The notes beneath the pieces are model-generated. The model saw nothing but the letters and a program-made list of their open reading frames with translations, searched no databases and was not told where the DNA came from. Positions 8,159 to 16,526 of a stretch of DNA of 64,000 bases are shown here, piece after piece. The stretch is from VAXT01 sp035318925 (GTDB lineage: Bacteria > Actinomycetota > Thermoleophilia > Gaiellales > Gaiellaceae), in contig DATHDS010000021.1 of the NCBI GenBank assembly GCA_035318925.1, positions 124,001-188,000 of the forward strand, in the 5' to 3' direction. The first letter of the stretch is position 1, and every line of letters starts with the position of its first letter. The translations under genes were made by a program, and so were the position numbers.

Positions 8159-9049
8159 GTGAGCCGGGCTCTGCGGTTCCTCTTGGCCCTGGCCGCCACG
8201 GCGCTGCTCGCGCCGGCGGTGGCCTCCGCGTACACCTGGCCGCTGAAGCCCTTCTACCAGCAGCATGCGATTCGCGGGTACTTCGACGATCCGCGGCTGT
8301 CGGGCGAAGAGACGGGCTTCCACTTCGGCGTCGACATCTCCGCCGCCGACGGGACGCCCGTCTACGCGATCGAGGGCGGCCGGGCCCACGTGCACGGCCA
8401 GACGGTGGCGGTCCTCCCGAAGCGCGGAGGTCATCAGCTGTCCTACTGGCACGTCGTGCCCGCGGTCAGGACCAGGCAGCGGGTGCGCCCACGCCAGCTG
8501 ATCGGCCGCATCGCACCCGGCGCGGAGCACGTTCATCTCGCGGAGTTCCGCGACGGGACCTACGTCAACCCGCTCCGAATCGGCGGGCTTGCCCCGTATA
8601 TCGACGACACCGTTCCTCTGATCCCGCAGCTCACCTTCTACTCGTTCGGTCGACCAGTCGCGCCGCAGAGCGTGACCGGCTTCGTCGACGTGACCGTCGA
8701 CGCCTACGACCCTTCGCCCCTGCCGGTGCCGCCCGATCCCTGGGCTCAGGCCAGGCTCTCGCCGGCCTTCATTCGCTGGCGGATCGTCCAGGATCAGATC
8801 ACCGTCAGGCAATGGGAGACCGCGGTCGACTTCCGGATGTTCCTGCTCCCGTTCGGGCTCTTCGACTTCGTCTACGCCCCCGGCACGTACCAGAACCGCC
8901 CCAACCGCCCGGGCCGCTACGAGTACTACCTCGCGCACGAGCTCGACACGGGAACGCTCCCGGACGGCGCCTACGTGCTCGAGGTAGAGGCGCTGGACGA
9001 GCAGGAGAACCTCGGCAAGGCGTCGTTCCCTTTCGCGGTCACGAACTGA
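8159..9049 (+). CDS. Secreted M23 (LytM-like) metallopeptidase-domain protein
   Basis: 296-aa exported protein. The signal peptide RALRFLLALAATALLAPAVASA is followed by a LytM-type domain. The zinc ligands are visible as H-x3-D in FHFGVD near residue 54 and H-x-H in HVHL near residue 123, with GTPVYAIEGG between them, as in M23 endopeptidases. The C-terminal 130 residues form a beta-rich domain of unknown type. It probably cleaves peptidoglycan cross-bridges or is a modified, non-lytic relative; the spacing is shorter than in classical LytM. ATG 8138 would give a protein seven residues longer. It converges with the membrane protein at 9039, overlapping by 11 bp. Confidence 0.7.
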   Translation: MSRALRFLLALAATALLAPAVASAYTWPLKPFYQQHAIRGYFDDPRLSGEETGFHFGVDISAADGTPVYAIEGGRAHVHGQTVAVLPKRGGHQLSYWHVVPAVRTRQRVRPRQLIGRIAPGAEHVHLAEFRDGTYVNPLRIGGLAPYIDDTVPLIPQLTFYSFGRPVAPQSVTGFVDVTVDAYDPSPLPVPPDPWAQARLSPAFIRWRIVQDQITVRQWETAVDFRMFLLPFGLFDFVYAPGTYQNRPNRPGRYEYYLAHELDTGTLPDGAYVLEVEALDEQENLGKASFPFAVTN

Positions 9050-11126
9050 GCTTGTAGAGGGCGAAGCGCCCGTCGTCGTAGACCTTCGGCAGCGGAAGCT
9101 CGAGGTCGAAGCGCCGCTCGGCGATGACGATCCAGTCCGCGTGGTAGTGGCGCGGGATCGCGAGGCTACCGTTGCTCAGGAAGTCGATCACGGCCTGGCG
9201 CCGGTGCTCGGGATCGTTTTGATTCGTGTCGGCGACGTGAGCGGGCGGAGCGGCCGCGACGTAGACCGGCGCATAGCCCTCGATCCGGTAGCTCGTCTCA
9301 AGATCGGAGAAGACGAGGTCCCGGGGCGGCACCACGGTGCGGAGAGCGTGGACGAGCCCCGGTGTGAGCCGGAAGCGATCCGGCGCGTCCTGCTTCAGAT
9401 ACGCCATGCCGGCGAGGCCGACCGGGGCGACGAGAGAGAGGGCGACCGCCGCCGTCCAGACCGGTGCGGCCTCGGGAAGCCCTCTCCGGACGACCGCGGC
9501 GGCGACCAGTCCAACGGCCGCCCCGGCGAGTGCGACCCAGACAGGCCACGCGGGACCGCCGACGACGAGGAAATACGAGAACTCGCCCGGATAGACGAGC
9601 TGCAGGAACGCGCCGGCGCCGAATGCGGCCAGGCAGCCGGCGAGCCGCAGCCGGCCGATCAGCCCCGCTGCGCCGGCGACCGCGAACGGGATCGGCAGGA
9701 AGGCCGCGAGCCGGCGCGACTGCGAGAGCGAGACCGCGTCCGAGAGGTGGTCGAACGCCCACGGGAAGAGCAGGAGACCGAGGACGGCAAGCGAGCCTCC
9801 GAGCACGTAGGCAGACCAGCGACGCGGCCCGGCTAGAGCCGCGAGCGGAATCGCGAGCAGGCCGGCGACGGCGATCGCGCCGCCGCGAGAGATCGCCTCC
9901 GGCGCGAGTCGCAGCGACCGGCCGATCACGTCGAGCTGCCCCGAGTAGTGCGCGATGTCCTGTGCACGCTGCGCCGCATCGGGTCGGTGCGAGGCGGTCT
10001 GATCCACGATCGGCTTCAGCCAGAGCGCGTAGAGCCCGGCCGGCAAGAGCGCGGCGGGCAGCACCGCGGCGACGCGTACCGCCTCCCGCCAGCGGCGCGT
10101 TGCCAGCACGATCCGCGCGGCCAGGAAGCCGACGAGCGGCACGACGACGAAGAACGCGTAGGTCGGGTGCACGAGCGCGAGCGCCAGCGAGGCGGCCGCG
10201 ATCGAGAGCACGCCGCGCCGCCGCCCGCCCGCTGCGACCGAGAAGACGAGCGCCAGCAGCGCCGGTGCGAGCAGCGCCCGTGCGACGGTCGCCGGATTGG
10301 CCAGGAAGTCGAACGAGCCGGTGCCGGCGCGCGAGAACCCGAGCAGGCCGACCTGGGCGGCCGCGGTCGCGACCCCGCCGCCGTAGGAGCGGAAGAGCGC
10401 CGCGCCCGCTGCGTAGGCGAGCACGACTGCGAGTGGCGTGAGGATCGCGGGTAGATGCTGAAGCGCGACCGCGGGATCGACGTCAGCGAGCCGCGCGACG
10501 AGCGCGACCGCGGAGTGCCAGACCGGGAAGGCGTAGCCGGGATGGAGGCCTCCGTGACGGAACTCGTCGACGACGTTGAGCGAGGTCAGGTGGAACGTCT
10601 CGAGTTTCCGGATCCGACCGAGGTGGAACAGGCCGTCGCCGAAGATCGTGTTTGCCGCCCACCAGACCGCGACCGCGAAGACTGCGCCCCCAGCAGCGAC
10701 GCCGGCGACAGCTCTCCGCTCGGTCGGCTCGGAGGCCACGGGGGCCCGCAGAAGCGCCGGCACGAGCGCCGCGGCGCCGAAGCCGGCGAGCAGCCAGAGA
10801 GTCGTGTCGATGGTCGCGTCGAGCGCGAGGGTGAGCGCAAGCGCCCCCGCGAGGGCCGCCAGGCTCCAGACGAACGAGGCCGCGAGCGCGACGCCGAAGG
10901 CGACAGGACGGCCGAGCGCCCGCACGAAGATTCCGCCCGGCACGAGGAGGACGCACGCGGCGGCGCCCGTCAACCGCAGCGCGAGCCCCGGCCCGTGCGC
11001 GGGCAGCAGGCGCCCGAGACCGAGTGCAACGGGCGCCGCAGCGACGAGCGCCAGGAAGAGCGCCGCCGAGCCGATCCGGCCCGCCCGCGCGCGATAGACC
11101 TGCATCGGAACGCTCACGACAACCAC
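9039..11126 (-). CDS. Large polytopic membrane protein, GT-C-like
   Basis: 695-aa protein with about 14-16 hydrophobic segments and a C-terminal soluble tail. The extracytoplasmic loop after the early helices (FGDGLFHLGRIRKLE, near residue 165) has the D-x-LFH arrangement found in GT-C membrane glycosyltransferases and related DUF6541-like proteins, which use polyprenyl-phosphate sugars. The tail contains a DLETSYRIEGY segment of unknown role. The start ATG 11126 overlaps the upstream deacetylase by 13 bp; an internal ATG (MQVYRARAG, 11105) is possible. It is the distal gene of a minus-strand run from 18703. Transfer of a sugar on the outer face of the membrane is a reasonable guess, not proven. 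Confidence 0.55.
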   Translation of the reverse strand: MVVVSVPMQVYRARAGRIGSAALFLALVAAAPVALGLGRLLPAHGPGLALRLTGAAACVLLVPGGIFVRALGRPVAFGVALAASFVWSLAALAGALALTLALDATIDTTLWLLAGFGAAALVPALLRAPVASEPTERRAVAGVAAGGAVFAVAVWWAANTIFGDGLFHLGRIRKLETFHLTSLNVVDEFRHGGLHPGYAFPVWHSAVALVARLADVDPAVALQHLPAILTPLAVVLAYAAGAALFRSYGGGVATAAAQVGLLGFSRAGTGSFDFLANPATVARALLAPALLALVFSVAAGGRRRGVLSIAAASLALALVHPTYAFFVVVPLVGFLAARIVLATRRWREAVRVAAVLPAALLPAGLYALWLKPIVDQTASHRPDAAQRAQDIAHYSGQLDVIGRSLRLAPEAISRGGAIAVAGLLAIPLAALAGPRRWSAYVLGGSLAVLGLLLFPWAFDHLSDAVSLSQSRRLAAFLPIPFAVAGAAGLIGRLRLAGCLAAFGAGAFLQLVYPGEFSYFLVVGGPAWPVWVALAGAAVGLVAAAVVRRGLPEAAPVWTAAVALSLVAPVGLAGMAYLKQDAPDRFRLTPGLVHALRTVVPPRDLVFSDLETSYRIEGYAPVYVAAAPPAHVADTNQNDPEHRRQAVIDFLSNGSLAIPRHYHADWIVIAERRFDLELPLPKVYDDGRFALYKLSS

Positions 11127-12328
11127 TCGCGCGCCTCCTCGGCGAGCGTGCCCGCCTGCACGCAGATGCCACCGCGCGCCCGGACGTCCTCCATGAATCG
11201 CCGGTACAGGCGGCCCCAGCCGGGCTTGATCGCCGAGTCGTACTGCTCCGAGTGCCAGAGCACCGCGAAGCCGCCGCCGTGCTCGGCCGCCCAGTCGAGC
11301 AACGCGCGCAGCCGCTCCCCTGCTTGACGGGCGCCGAGATTGAGGTAGCGCTCCTCCGAGAGGGTCACGTCCATCGCGGCGAGGGGAACCTCGACGAGGT
11401 CGCGCGGTGCGTCACGCTCCAGGTCCCAGGGCCGGAACGGGTGGGCGATCCCGGCGCGGAAGCCGGGCGCGTCGTTGAACCCGAGCGTCGAGTCGTAGGC
11501 GAAGCCCGCGCCCTCGACGTCAGCCAGGTTGCGGTGCGGGTCGAGCCGCAGGAAGTGGTAGCGCTGGCCTCGCACCGGGCCGGCGAGCTGTTCGAGGCGT
11601 TTCTTCTCGGCGGCCAGGCGCGAGCCGTCGTCCGCAGCCGAGTAGCTGCCGTGGAGGCCGATCTCGGCCCTTGCGCCGAGCAGCGTCTCGACGAGCCGCG
11701 GACGCAGCCGCTCGTAAGAGTCCGCCGCCGGCCCGTCGAGCTCGTGCGCGTGGTCGGCCATGAGGAAGAAGGTGGACGACGCGCCGGTGCGCCGCTCGTC
11801 GGCCAGGATCCGGTCGAAGCTCCAGAAGGGATCCGTCCCGCGTGCCTTGTGCAGCGGCCAGCCGGCCAGCGCGCGCAGCTCGCGCAGGCCCGGGCGGGCC
11901 CGGCCACGCATGAGATCGGCCTTCGCCCTCGCGGCGGCCCCGCGCAGGCCCGTCGGAGTCCACTTCCACGGTGTGTCGACATCGTGGGTGAGGGCGACGG
12001 CGAAGCGGGCTCCGCCCCAGCGCGGCGGCTCGACGCCGAGCCTGCCCCGCAGGCGCTCGAGCGGCGGGTCGAGCGGATCGAGCGACGAGCCGGCCGCCCG
12101 GAACCGGCCGTGCTCGTCGCGCGCGGCAGCTCGCTCCTCGACGCGGGCGAGGTGGAAGAACGCCTCGGCGAGCTCGTCGCCGGCCGGCCGCTCGCCCCGG
12201 CCAACCTGCTCCCAGGCGTCGGCCCGGTAGGGGATGTCGTCACCGAAGCCGACCTCGCGGGCCCCGATCGTGTCGAGCACCCAGCGGGCCTTCCGCGCGA
12301 CCGCTTCCGGGATCAGCTCAACACTCAC
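11114..12328 (-). CDS. Polysaccharide deacetylase-like protein with N-terminal DUF7033-type domain
   Basis: 404-aa protein. The NodB-like core begins with ALTHDVD near residue 116, the H-D-V-D form of the metal-binding Asp-Asp motif of carbohydrate esterase 4 relatives. It continues with a STFFLM strand and an EIGLHGSY motif that carries the metal-binding histidine. The N-terminal ~110 residues resemble the domain that precedes such deacetylases in polysaccharide loci. The GTG start at 12328 overlaps the stop of the upstream GT2 (GTGA). Predicted function: N- or O-deacetylation of a surface glycan, or a non-catalytic relative. Confidence 0.7.
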   Translation of the reverse strand: MSVELIPEAVARKARWVLDTIGAREVGFGDDIPYRADAWEQVGRGERPAGDELAEAFFHLARVEERAAARDEHGRFRAAGSSLDPLDPPLERLRGRLGVEPPRWGGARFAVALTHDVDTPWKWTPTGLRGAAARAKADLMRGRARPGLRELRALAGWPLHKARGTDPFWSFDRILADERRTGASSTFFLMADHAHELDGPAADSYERLRPRLVETLLGARAEIGLHGSYSAADDGSRLAAEKKRLEQLAGPVRGQRYHFLRLDPHRNLADVEGAGFAYDSTLGFNDAPGFRAGIAHPFRPWDLERDAPRDLVEVPLAAMDVTLSEERYLNLGARQAGERLRALLDWAAEHGGGFAVLWHSEQYDSAIKPGWGRLYRRFMEDVRARGGICVQAGTLAEEAREWLS

Positions 12329-13221
12329 TCGCTCGATTCCAGGAGCGAGGAAGCCCGGCCCGACCCGAGCCAGCGCGCGACCTCCCGGTAGGCGCGCCCT
12401 CGCTCGCCGCGGAACACGAGCCCCCGAACCCGTAGCCCCCACAGCATCACGCGCCGAGCCTGCTCTGCGACGCGGATGCCCCGATGCTTCCGGAGGAACT
12501 GCAGATGGCCGCGTACGACGTCCTTGAAGCGGGCCGGGTTGAGCGATGCCCCGACGACGTGGTACGCCTCGGCGCCGGGATAGAAGAGCACCTTCCAGCC
12601 GGCCTGGCGAAAGCGGTACAGCCAATCCACTTCCTCACTCATCAGGAAGAAGTCCTCGTCGAACCCGCCGATCGAGTCAACGGCGTCCCTGCGTACGAGC
12701 AGGCACGCGCCGAACAGGTAGTCCGCCTCCCGCACCGTCTTGTGATCGAAGCCCGCGCCGAAGAGCGCATTGAGTGCCTCGGTGCGGGGCGCCAGCTTGC
12801 GCAGGAAGAAGTATTCGGTCGCGAGCCGCCAGGGAGTCGGGTAGCCGCGAACCGAGCGCTGGAGAGAGCCGTCGGGATTGAGCAGCCGCGGGCCGATGAC
12901 GCCCGCCTCCGGATGCTCGTCGGCGAAGGAGACCAGGTGCTCCAGCGCACCCTCGGTCAGCCACGCGTCGGGGTTGAGGAGCAGGAAGTAGCGCCCGGAC
13001 GCAGCGCGCATGCCGGTGTTGTTGCCGGCGCCGAACCCGCGGTTGGCCTGTTCGATGATGCGCGCCTCCGGGAACCGCTCGCGGACGAGCTCGGGCGTCC
13101 CGTCGGTCGAGCCGTTGTCGACCACGATCACCTCGGCGCCCGTTCCTCGGAGGCTCTCGAGCGAGCGTTCGATCCACGGCGCCGCGTTGTAGGTGACGAC
13201 GATCGCGCTCAGCTCAGCCAT
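12325..13221 (-). CDS. Family 2 glycosyltransferase (rhamnosyltransferase-like)
   Basis: 298-aa GT-A fold enzyme of the WbbL/RfbN type. Donor-binding acidic residues are in VVDNGSTDG near residue 36 and in the DxD-like LLNPDAWL near residue 86. NRGFGAGNN and GGFDEDFF-MSEEVD follow in the family order; the last holds the catalytic base candidates. It has no membrane segment, so it should act at the cytoplasmic face. The start at ATG 13221 overlaps the upstream integral-membrane gene by 8 bp, and its stop overlaps the GTG of the deacetylase. The WbbL-like pattern suggests a deoxyhexose donor, but this is family inference. Confidence 0.85.
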   Translation of the reverse strand: MAELSAIVVTYNAAPWIERSLESLRGTGAEVIVVDNGSTDGTPELVRERFPEARIIEQANRGFGAGNNTGMRAASGRYFLLLNPDAWLTEGALEHLVSFADEHPEAGVIGPRLLNPDGSLQRSVRGYPTPWRLATEYFFLRKLAPRTEALNALFGAGFDHKTVREADYLFGACLLVRRDAVDSIGGFDEDFFLMSEEVDWLYRFRQAGWKVLFYPGAEAYHVVGASLNPARFKDVVRGHLQFLRKHRGIRVAEQARRVMLWGLRVRGLVFRGERGRAYREVARWLGSGRASSLLESSE

Positions 13222-14194
13222 CGGCTTCGCGCGGCAGGCGGGCCTGGCTCGTGCCCCGCAGGCCCTCCCAGGCGAGGATCAGCGCGCCCGGTGCCGACAT
13301 GACCACGGTGACGACGAAGAAGAGGAAGCCGGCCGCAAACGCGCTGTCGGCGCCGACGCCGACGTTCCCGAGGAAGCTGACGAAGAAAGACTCGCGCACC
13401 GCGAGCCCGTTGACCGTGAACGGGACGAGCATGACGAGGAAGAGGAGCGGGCCCATCACGTAGTACGGGCGCGGCGAGAGGTGAATCCCCACGGCCTCCC
13501 CGCTGAGCCAGATCGCGAGGACGCGCGTCGCCTGCACGCCGAGCGTGACCGCGCACACGGTCAGCAGGACACCAACGTGGTCGCGGTAGGAGTGGATCGC
13601 CTTGTAGACCTGCGCCACGAGCCGGTCGACCCTGACGAGAGCCAGCAGCGGCTTTCCCAGCCGCAGCAGCGGCCGCGCGCGGGGCGAGAAGAGCAGGAAG
13701 CCGAGGATGACCGTCCCGACGACGAAGAGCGCCTCGATCCAGAGGTAGGGGCCAACGTCGTAGTGACCGACCGCGAGCAGGAAGCCGACGGCGGCGAGCA
13801 TCAGGGTCGCGGCACCGCCGATCGCGCGCTCGAGCAGGACGGAGGCCGCTGCGGTGTTCCCGCGGCCGGGATGGCGGCGCGCGGTCTCGAAGATGCGGAC
13901 GGCGTCCCCGCCGACCGAGGTCGGCAGCACCTGGCCGGCCGCGTACGAGACGAAGTACGCCCGCGTCAGCCAGGGAATCTCCTCGTGAACGCCCTTCGCC
14001 TTCAGCAGCAGCTGCCAGCGCCAGGCCATCGGCAGGATCGTCACGACCATCAGGGCGAGGGCGGCGAGGAAGTAGAGGGCATTGGCGTCGACGATCACCC
14101 TCGCCGTGCGGCCGAGGTCGATCTTCCAGAGGACGTACGCCGTGCACAGCCCGGTGACGACGAGCGTGAGGACGATGCGCAGCGTCCGTCTCAT
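13214..14194 (-). CDS. LPG-synthase-type integral membrane protein (UPF0104/AglD family)
   Basis: 326 aa, about 8 membrane helices. It belongs to the family formed by the flippase domain of MprF and by AglD-like proteins: VLPTSVGGDAVR near residue 94, the LLERAIGG motif, and the VPFTVNGLAVRE segment near residue 265 are all family hallmarks. In surface-glycan loci such proteins are thought to flip or hold polyprenyl-linked or lipid-linked precursors. The start overlaps the aminotransferase stop by 4 bp (ATGA). Its position between a sugar aminotransferase and a glycosyltransferase suggests a lipid-linked sugar intermediate. Confidence 0.75.
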   Translation of the reverse strand: MRRTLRIVLTLVVTGLCTAYVLWKIDLGRTARVIVDANALYFLAALALMVVTILPMAWRWQLLLKAKGVHEEIPWLTRAYFVSYAAGQVLPTSVGGDAVRIFETARRHPGRGNTAAASVLLERAIGGAATLMLAAVGFLLAVGHYDVGPYLWIEALFVVGTVILGFLLFSPRARPLLRLGKPLLALVRVDRLVAQVYKAIHSYRDHVGVLLTVCAVTLGVQATRVLAIWLSGEAVGIHLSPRPYYVMGPLLFLVMLVPFTVNGLAVRESFFVSFLGNVGVGADSAFAAGFLFFVVTVVMSAPGALILAWEGLRGTSQARLPREADG

Positions 14195-15291
14195 CGGAAT
14201 GAGGCGTGCACGCGGCGCAGCGCGGCGATCGCGTCCGCGATGTCCTCGTCGGAGTGCGCCGGCGAGAGCGGCAGCGACAGCACCTCGTCGCCCGCGCGCT
14301 CGGCGACCGGAAGCGGGCGTTGGTCCGGGAGCAGCTCGCGGTACGCGGTCAACTTGTGCACCGGGAGGAAGTGGATGCTCGTCGCGATGTTCTCCTCGGC
14401 GAGCCGCCGCTGGTATTCGTCACGAGCTCCTCCGGCACGCTCGACGTCGATTCGCACGATGTAGAGGTGGTAGGCGTGCGTGTCGCGGGGATCGCGCACG
14501 AGCGGCTCGATCCCCTCCAGCTCCGCCACCGCCTCGTCGTAGGCGGCGAACTGGCGGCGACGGATCTCCCCGTGCCGTTCCACCTTGTCGAGCTGGCAGA
14601 GCGCGATCGCCGCGAGCACGTCGGACAGGTTCGCCTTGTAGCCCGGGACGACAATGTCGTAGAGCGAGCCGTCACCGCGGCGCATCAGGCGCAGGTCCTG
14701 GATCGCCTCGGCGACCGCCGAGTCGTTCGTCGAGATGAGGCCGCCCTCCCCGGCCGCGATGTTCTTCGTCGCGTAGAGCGAGAAGCACGTCGCGTCCGAG
14801 ACCGAGCCGATCTTGCGCCCGCGGTAGGCGCTCTCCGCTGCGTGGGCCGCGTCCTCGACGACCGGGATGCCGTGCGTGAGCAGCGGATCCAGGTCGGCGG
14901 GCTGGCCGGCGAGATCGACCGGCATGATCGCCTTCGTGCGCCCGCTGACGAGCTCTGCCACGTGGTCGGGGTCGATGTTCAGGTCGGAGTCCCGCACGTC
15001 CGCGAAGACCGGGGTGGCTCCCGTGTGCACGATCACGTTTGCGGTCGCCGGCCAGGTGATCGGAGATGTGATCACCTCGTCGCCGGGGCCGACGCCGACG
15101 GCGAGGAGCGCGAGGTGGAGCGCCGCGGTGCCGGAGGCGACCGCCAGAACATGCTCGGCCTCCACGAACTCGGCGAAGCGCCGCTCGAGCTCGGCAGCCT
15201 TCGGCCCGGTCGTCAGCCAGCCGGAGCGAAGGGTCTCCGTGACCGCAGAGATCTCCTCCTCGCCGATCGCAGGCGGCTGGAAGCCGAGCAT
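14191..15291 (-). CDS. DegT/DnrJ/EryC1/StrS-family sugar aminotransferase
   Basis: 366-aa PLP enzyme that converts a nucleotide-linked keto-sugar to an amino sugar. It begins MLGFQPPAIGEEEI with the family segment SGWLTTGPKAAELE near residue 27. The PLP lysine lies in YATKNIAAGEGG near residue 174, preceded by VEDAAHA, where the aspartate contacts the pyridine nitrogen. ATG 15291 gives the usual family length. Directly upstream lie two ATP-grasp genes and a 4,6-dehydratase-like gene. The expected sequence is 4-keto-6-deoxy sugar, then 4-amino-4,6-dideoxy sugar (LegC/PglE/ArnB-type chemistry). Regiochemistry cannot be read from the sequence. Confidence 0.85.
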   Translation of the reverse strand: MLGFQPPAIGEEEISAVTETLRSGWLTTGPKAAELERRFAEFVEAEHVLAVASGTAALHLALLAVGVGPGDEVITSPITWPATANVIVHTGATPVFADVRDSDLNIDPDHVAELVSGRTKAIMPVDLAGQPADLDPLLTHGIPVVEDAAHAAESAYRGRKIGSVSDATCFSLYATKNIAAGEGGLISTNDSAVAEAIQDLRLMRRGDGSLYDIVVPGYKANLSDVLAAIALCQLDKVERHGEIRRRQFAAYDEAVAELEGIEPLVRDPRDTHAYHLYIVRIDVERAGGARDEYQRRLAEENIATSIHFLPVHKLTAYRELLPDQRPLPVAERAGDEVLSLPLSPAHSDEDIADAIAALRRVHASFR

Positions 15292-15304
15292 CGTTGGCCT
15301 TCGT

Positions 15305-16522
15305 TCAGACGAGACTTTCGGCACCGACCTCGAAGCGTATGAGACGAACGGCCTCATCGGCCCGTTGCAGCGCCTCTTCGCGGCTCTCACCGACGACCAG
15401 CACGGCTCCGGCCCGGTCGGCAGCGCGTAGGAATGGGCCGAAGACGTAGCCCGGCTCTCGGTAGACCCGGACCTCCTGCACACCCTCGACCCCGAGGGCC
15501 TCTTCGACGCCCTCGATCTCCTGCAGGACCCCCGTCGGCGGGACGAGGAAGCGGACGACCGCGCCGCCGACCTGTGGCACGACGTGCAGCGCGGCCGACC
15601 AGATCGACTCTCCGAGCGCCGCCTGCAGCGCGAGTCCGTTCAGGTCGACACCGAGTGCGGCGTGGACGAGCTCCGCGTCGTGACCTCCCCCAAGGCGCGC
15701 TGCTACCTCGATCACCTGCGGGCCGTCGGCGCCGATTCGCAGCTGTGTGTAGGTCGGTCCGTCCTGGATGCCGAGCGCATCGATCGCGGCGCGGGCAACG
15801 TCGGCAGGCTGCCCTCCAGCCTCGCTCGGCCAGACATGCGCGCGCGCGACGCCGAACGCCGGCGGCTCGGCGGTCAGACGGTCCGTGACGGTCAGCGGAT
15901 GGAACTCTCCGCGCACCGAGAAGGCGTTGACCGTCACCTCCGGTCCGTCCACGAGCTCCTCGACGATCGCGACGCCGCTCCGGGACTCCTCGATAGCCCG
16001 CGCAATCGCCGTCGGGAGGTCGTCCTTGGAGCGGACGAGCGAGAGTCCCTTCTGACCCTGCCGGTCGGGCGCCTTCACAACCCAGGACTTCGCACCAGTT
16101 TGTTGCAAAGCCTCGTCGGGAGACTTGACGATCTGCCACGTGGGCTGAGGGACGCCTGCTTCGGCAAGCCGTTCCCGCTGCCTCTGCTTGGAGACAGCGG
16201 CGCTCGCGATCGCTCCGTCGATCGGATGCGGTAAGCCCAGCCGTTCGGCGATTCGAGCGGCGATTCCCACGGGCCAGTCGATGCCGGGCGCGATGATCCC
16301 CTCGACGCCCTCCGCGCCGGCCAGTCGTTCGATCCCCTGCTCGTCCTCGGTCGAGATGATCGCCCGCCGGTCGGCATAGCGAAAGCCGGGCGCCGCCGGG
16401 TCGCGATCGAGCGCGATCACATAGAGGCCCCGCTCGCGCGCCGCCGCGAGCAGCCCGAGCTGCGCGGGTCCCGCGCCCAGGACGAGAAGACGTTTGCCGG
16501 GCGGCGTTCCGGAGCCTTCCAC
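15305..16522 (-). CDS. ATP-grasp ligase, downstream paralogue of a tandem pair
   Basis: 405-aa ATP-grasp protein with a PurK/carbamoyl-phosphate-synthase-like architecture. The N-terminal Rossmann segment is KRLLVLGAGPAQLGLL. The ATP-grasp centre has WVVKAPDRQGQKG near residue 155 and EELVDGPEVTVNAFS near residue 190. The Mg-binding end is VIEVAARLGGGHDAE near residue 280. The GTG at 16522 lies 4 bp after the stop of the very similar gene at 16527. The first ~85 residues are almost identical between the paralogues, while the remainder is much more diverged. Likely reaction: ATP-dependent amide or peptide bond formation, possibly on the amino group created by the adjacent aminotransferase. Substrates are inferred only from context. 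Confidence 0.75.
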   Translation of the reverse strand: MEGSGTPPGKRLLVLGAGPAQLGLLAAARERGLYVIALDRDPAAPGFRYADRRAIISTEDEQGIERLAGAEGVEGIIAPGIDWPVGIAARIAERLGLPHPIDGAIASAAVSKQRQRERLAEAGVPQPTWQIVKSPDEALQQTGAKSWVVKAPDRQGQKGLSLVRSKDDLPTAIARAIEESRSGVAIVEELVDGPEVTVNAFSVRGEFHPLTVTDRLTAEPPAFGVARAHVWPSEAGGQPADVARAAIDALGIQDGPTYTQLRIGADGPQVIEVAARLGGGHDAELVHAALGVDLNGLALQAALGESIWSAALHVVPQVGGAVVRFLVPPTGVLQEIEGVEEALGVEGVQEVRVYREPGYVFGPFLRAADRAGAVLVVGESREEALQRADEAVRLIRFEVGAESLV

Positions 16523-16526
16523 CGGC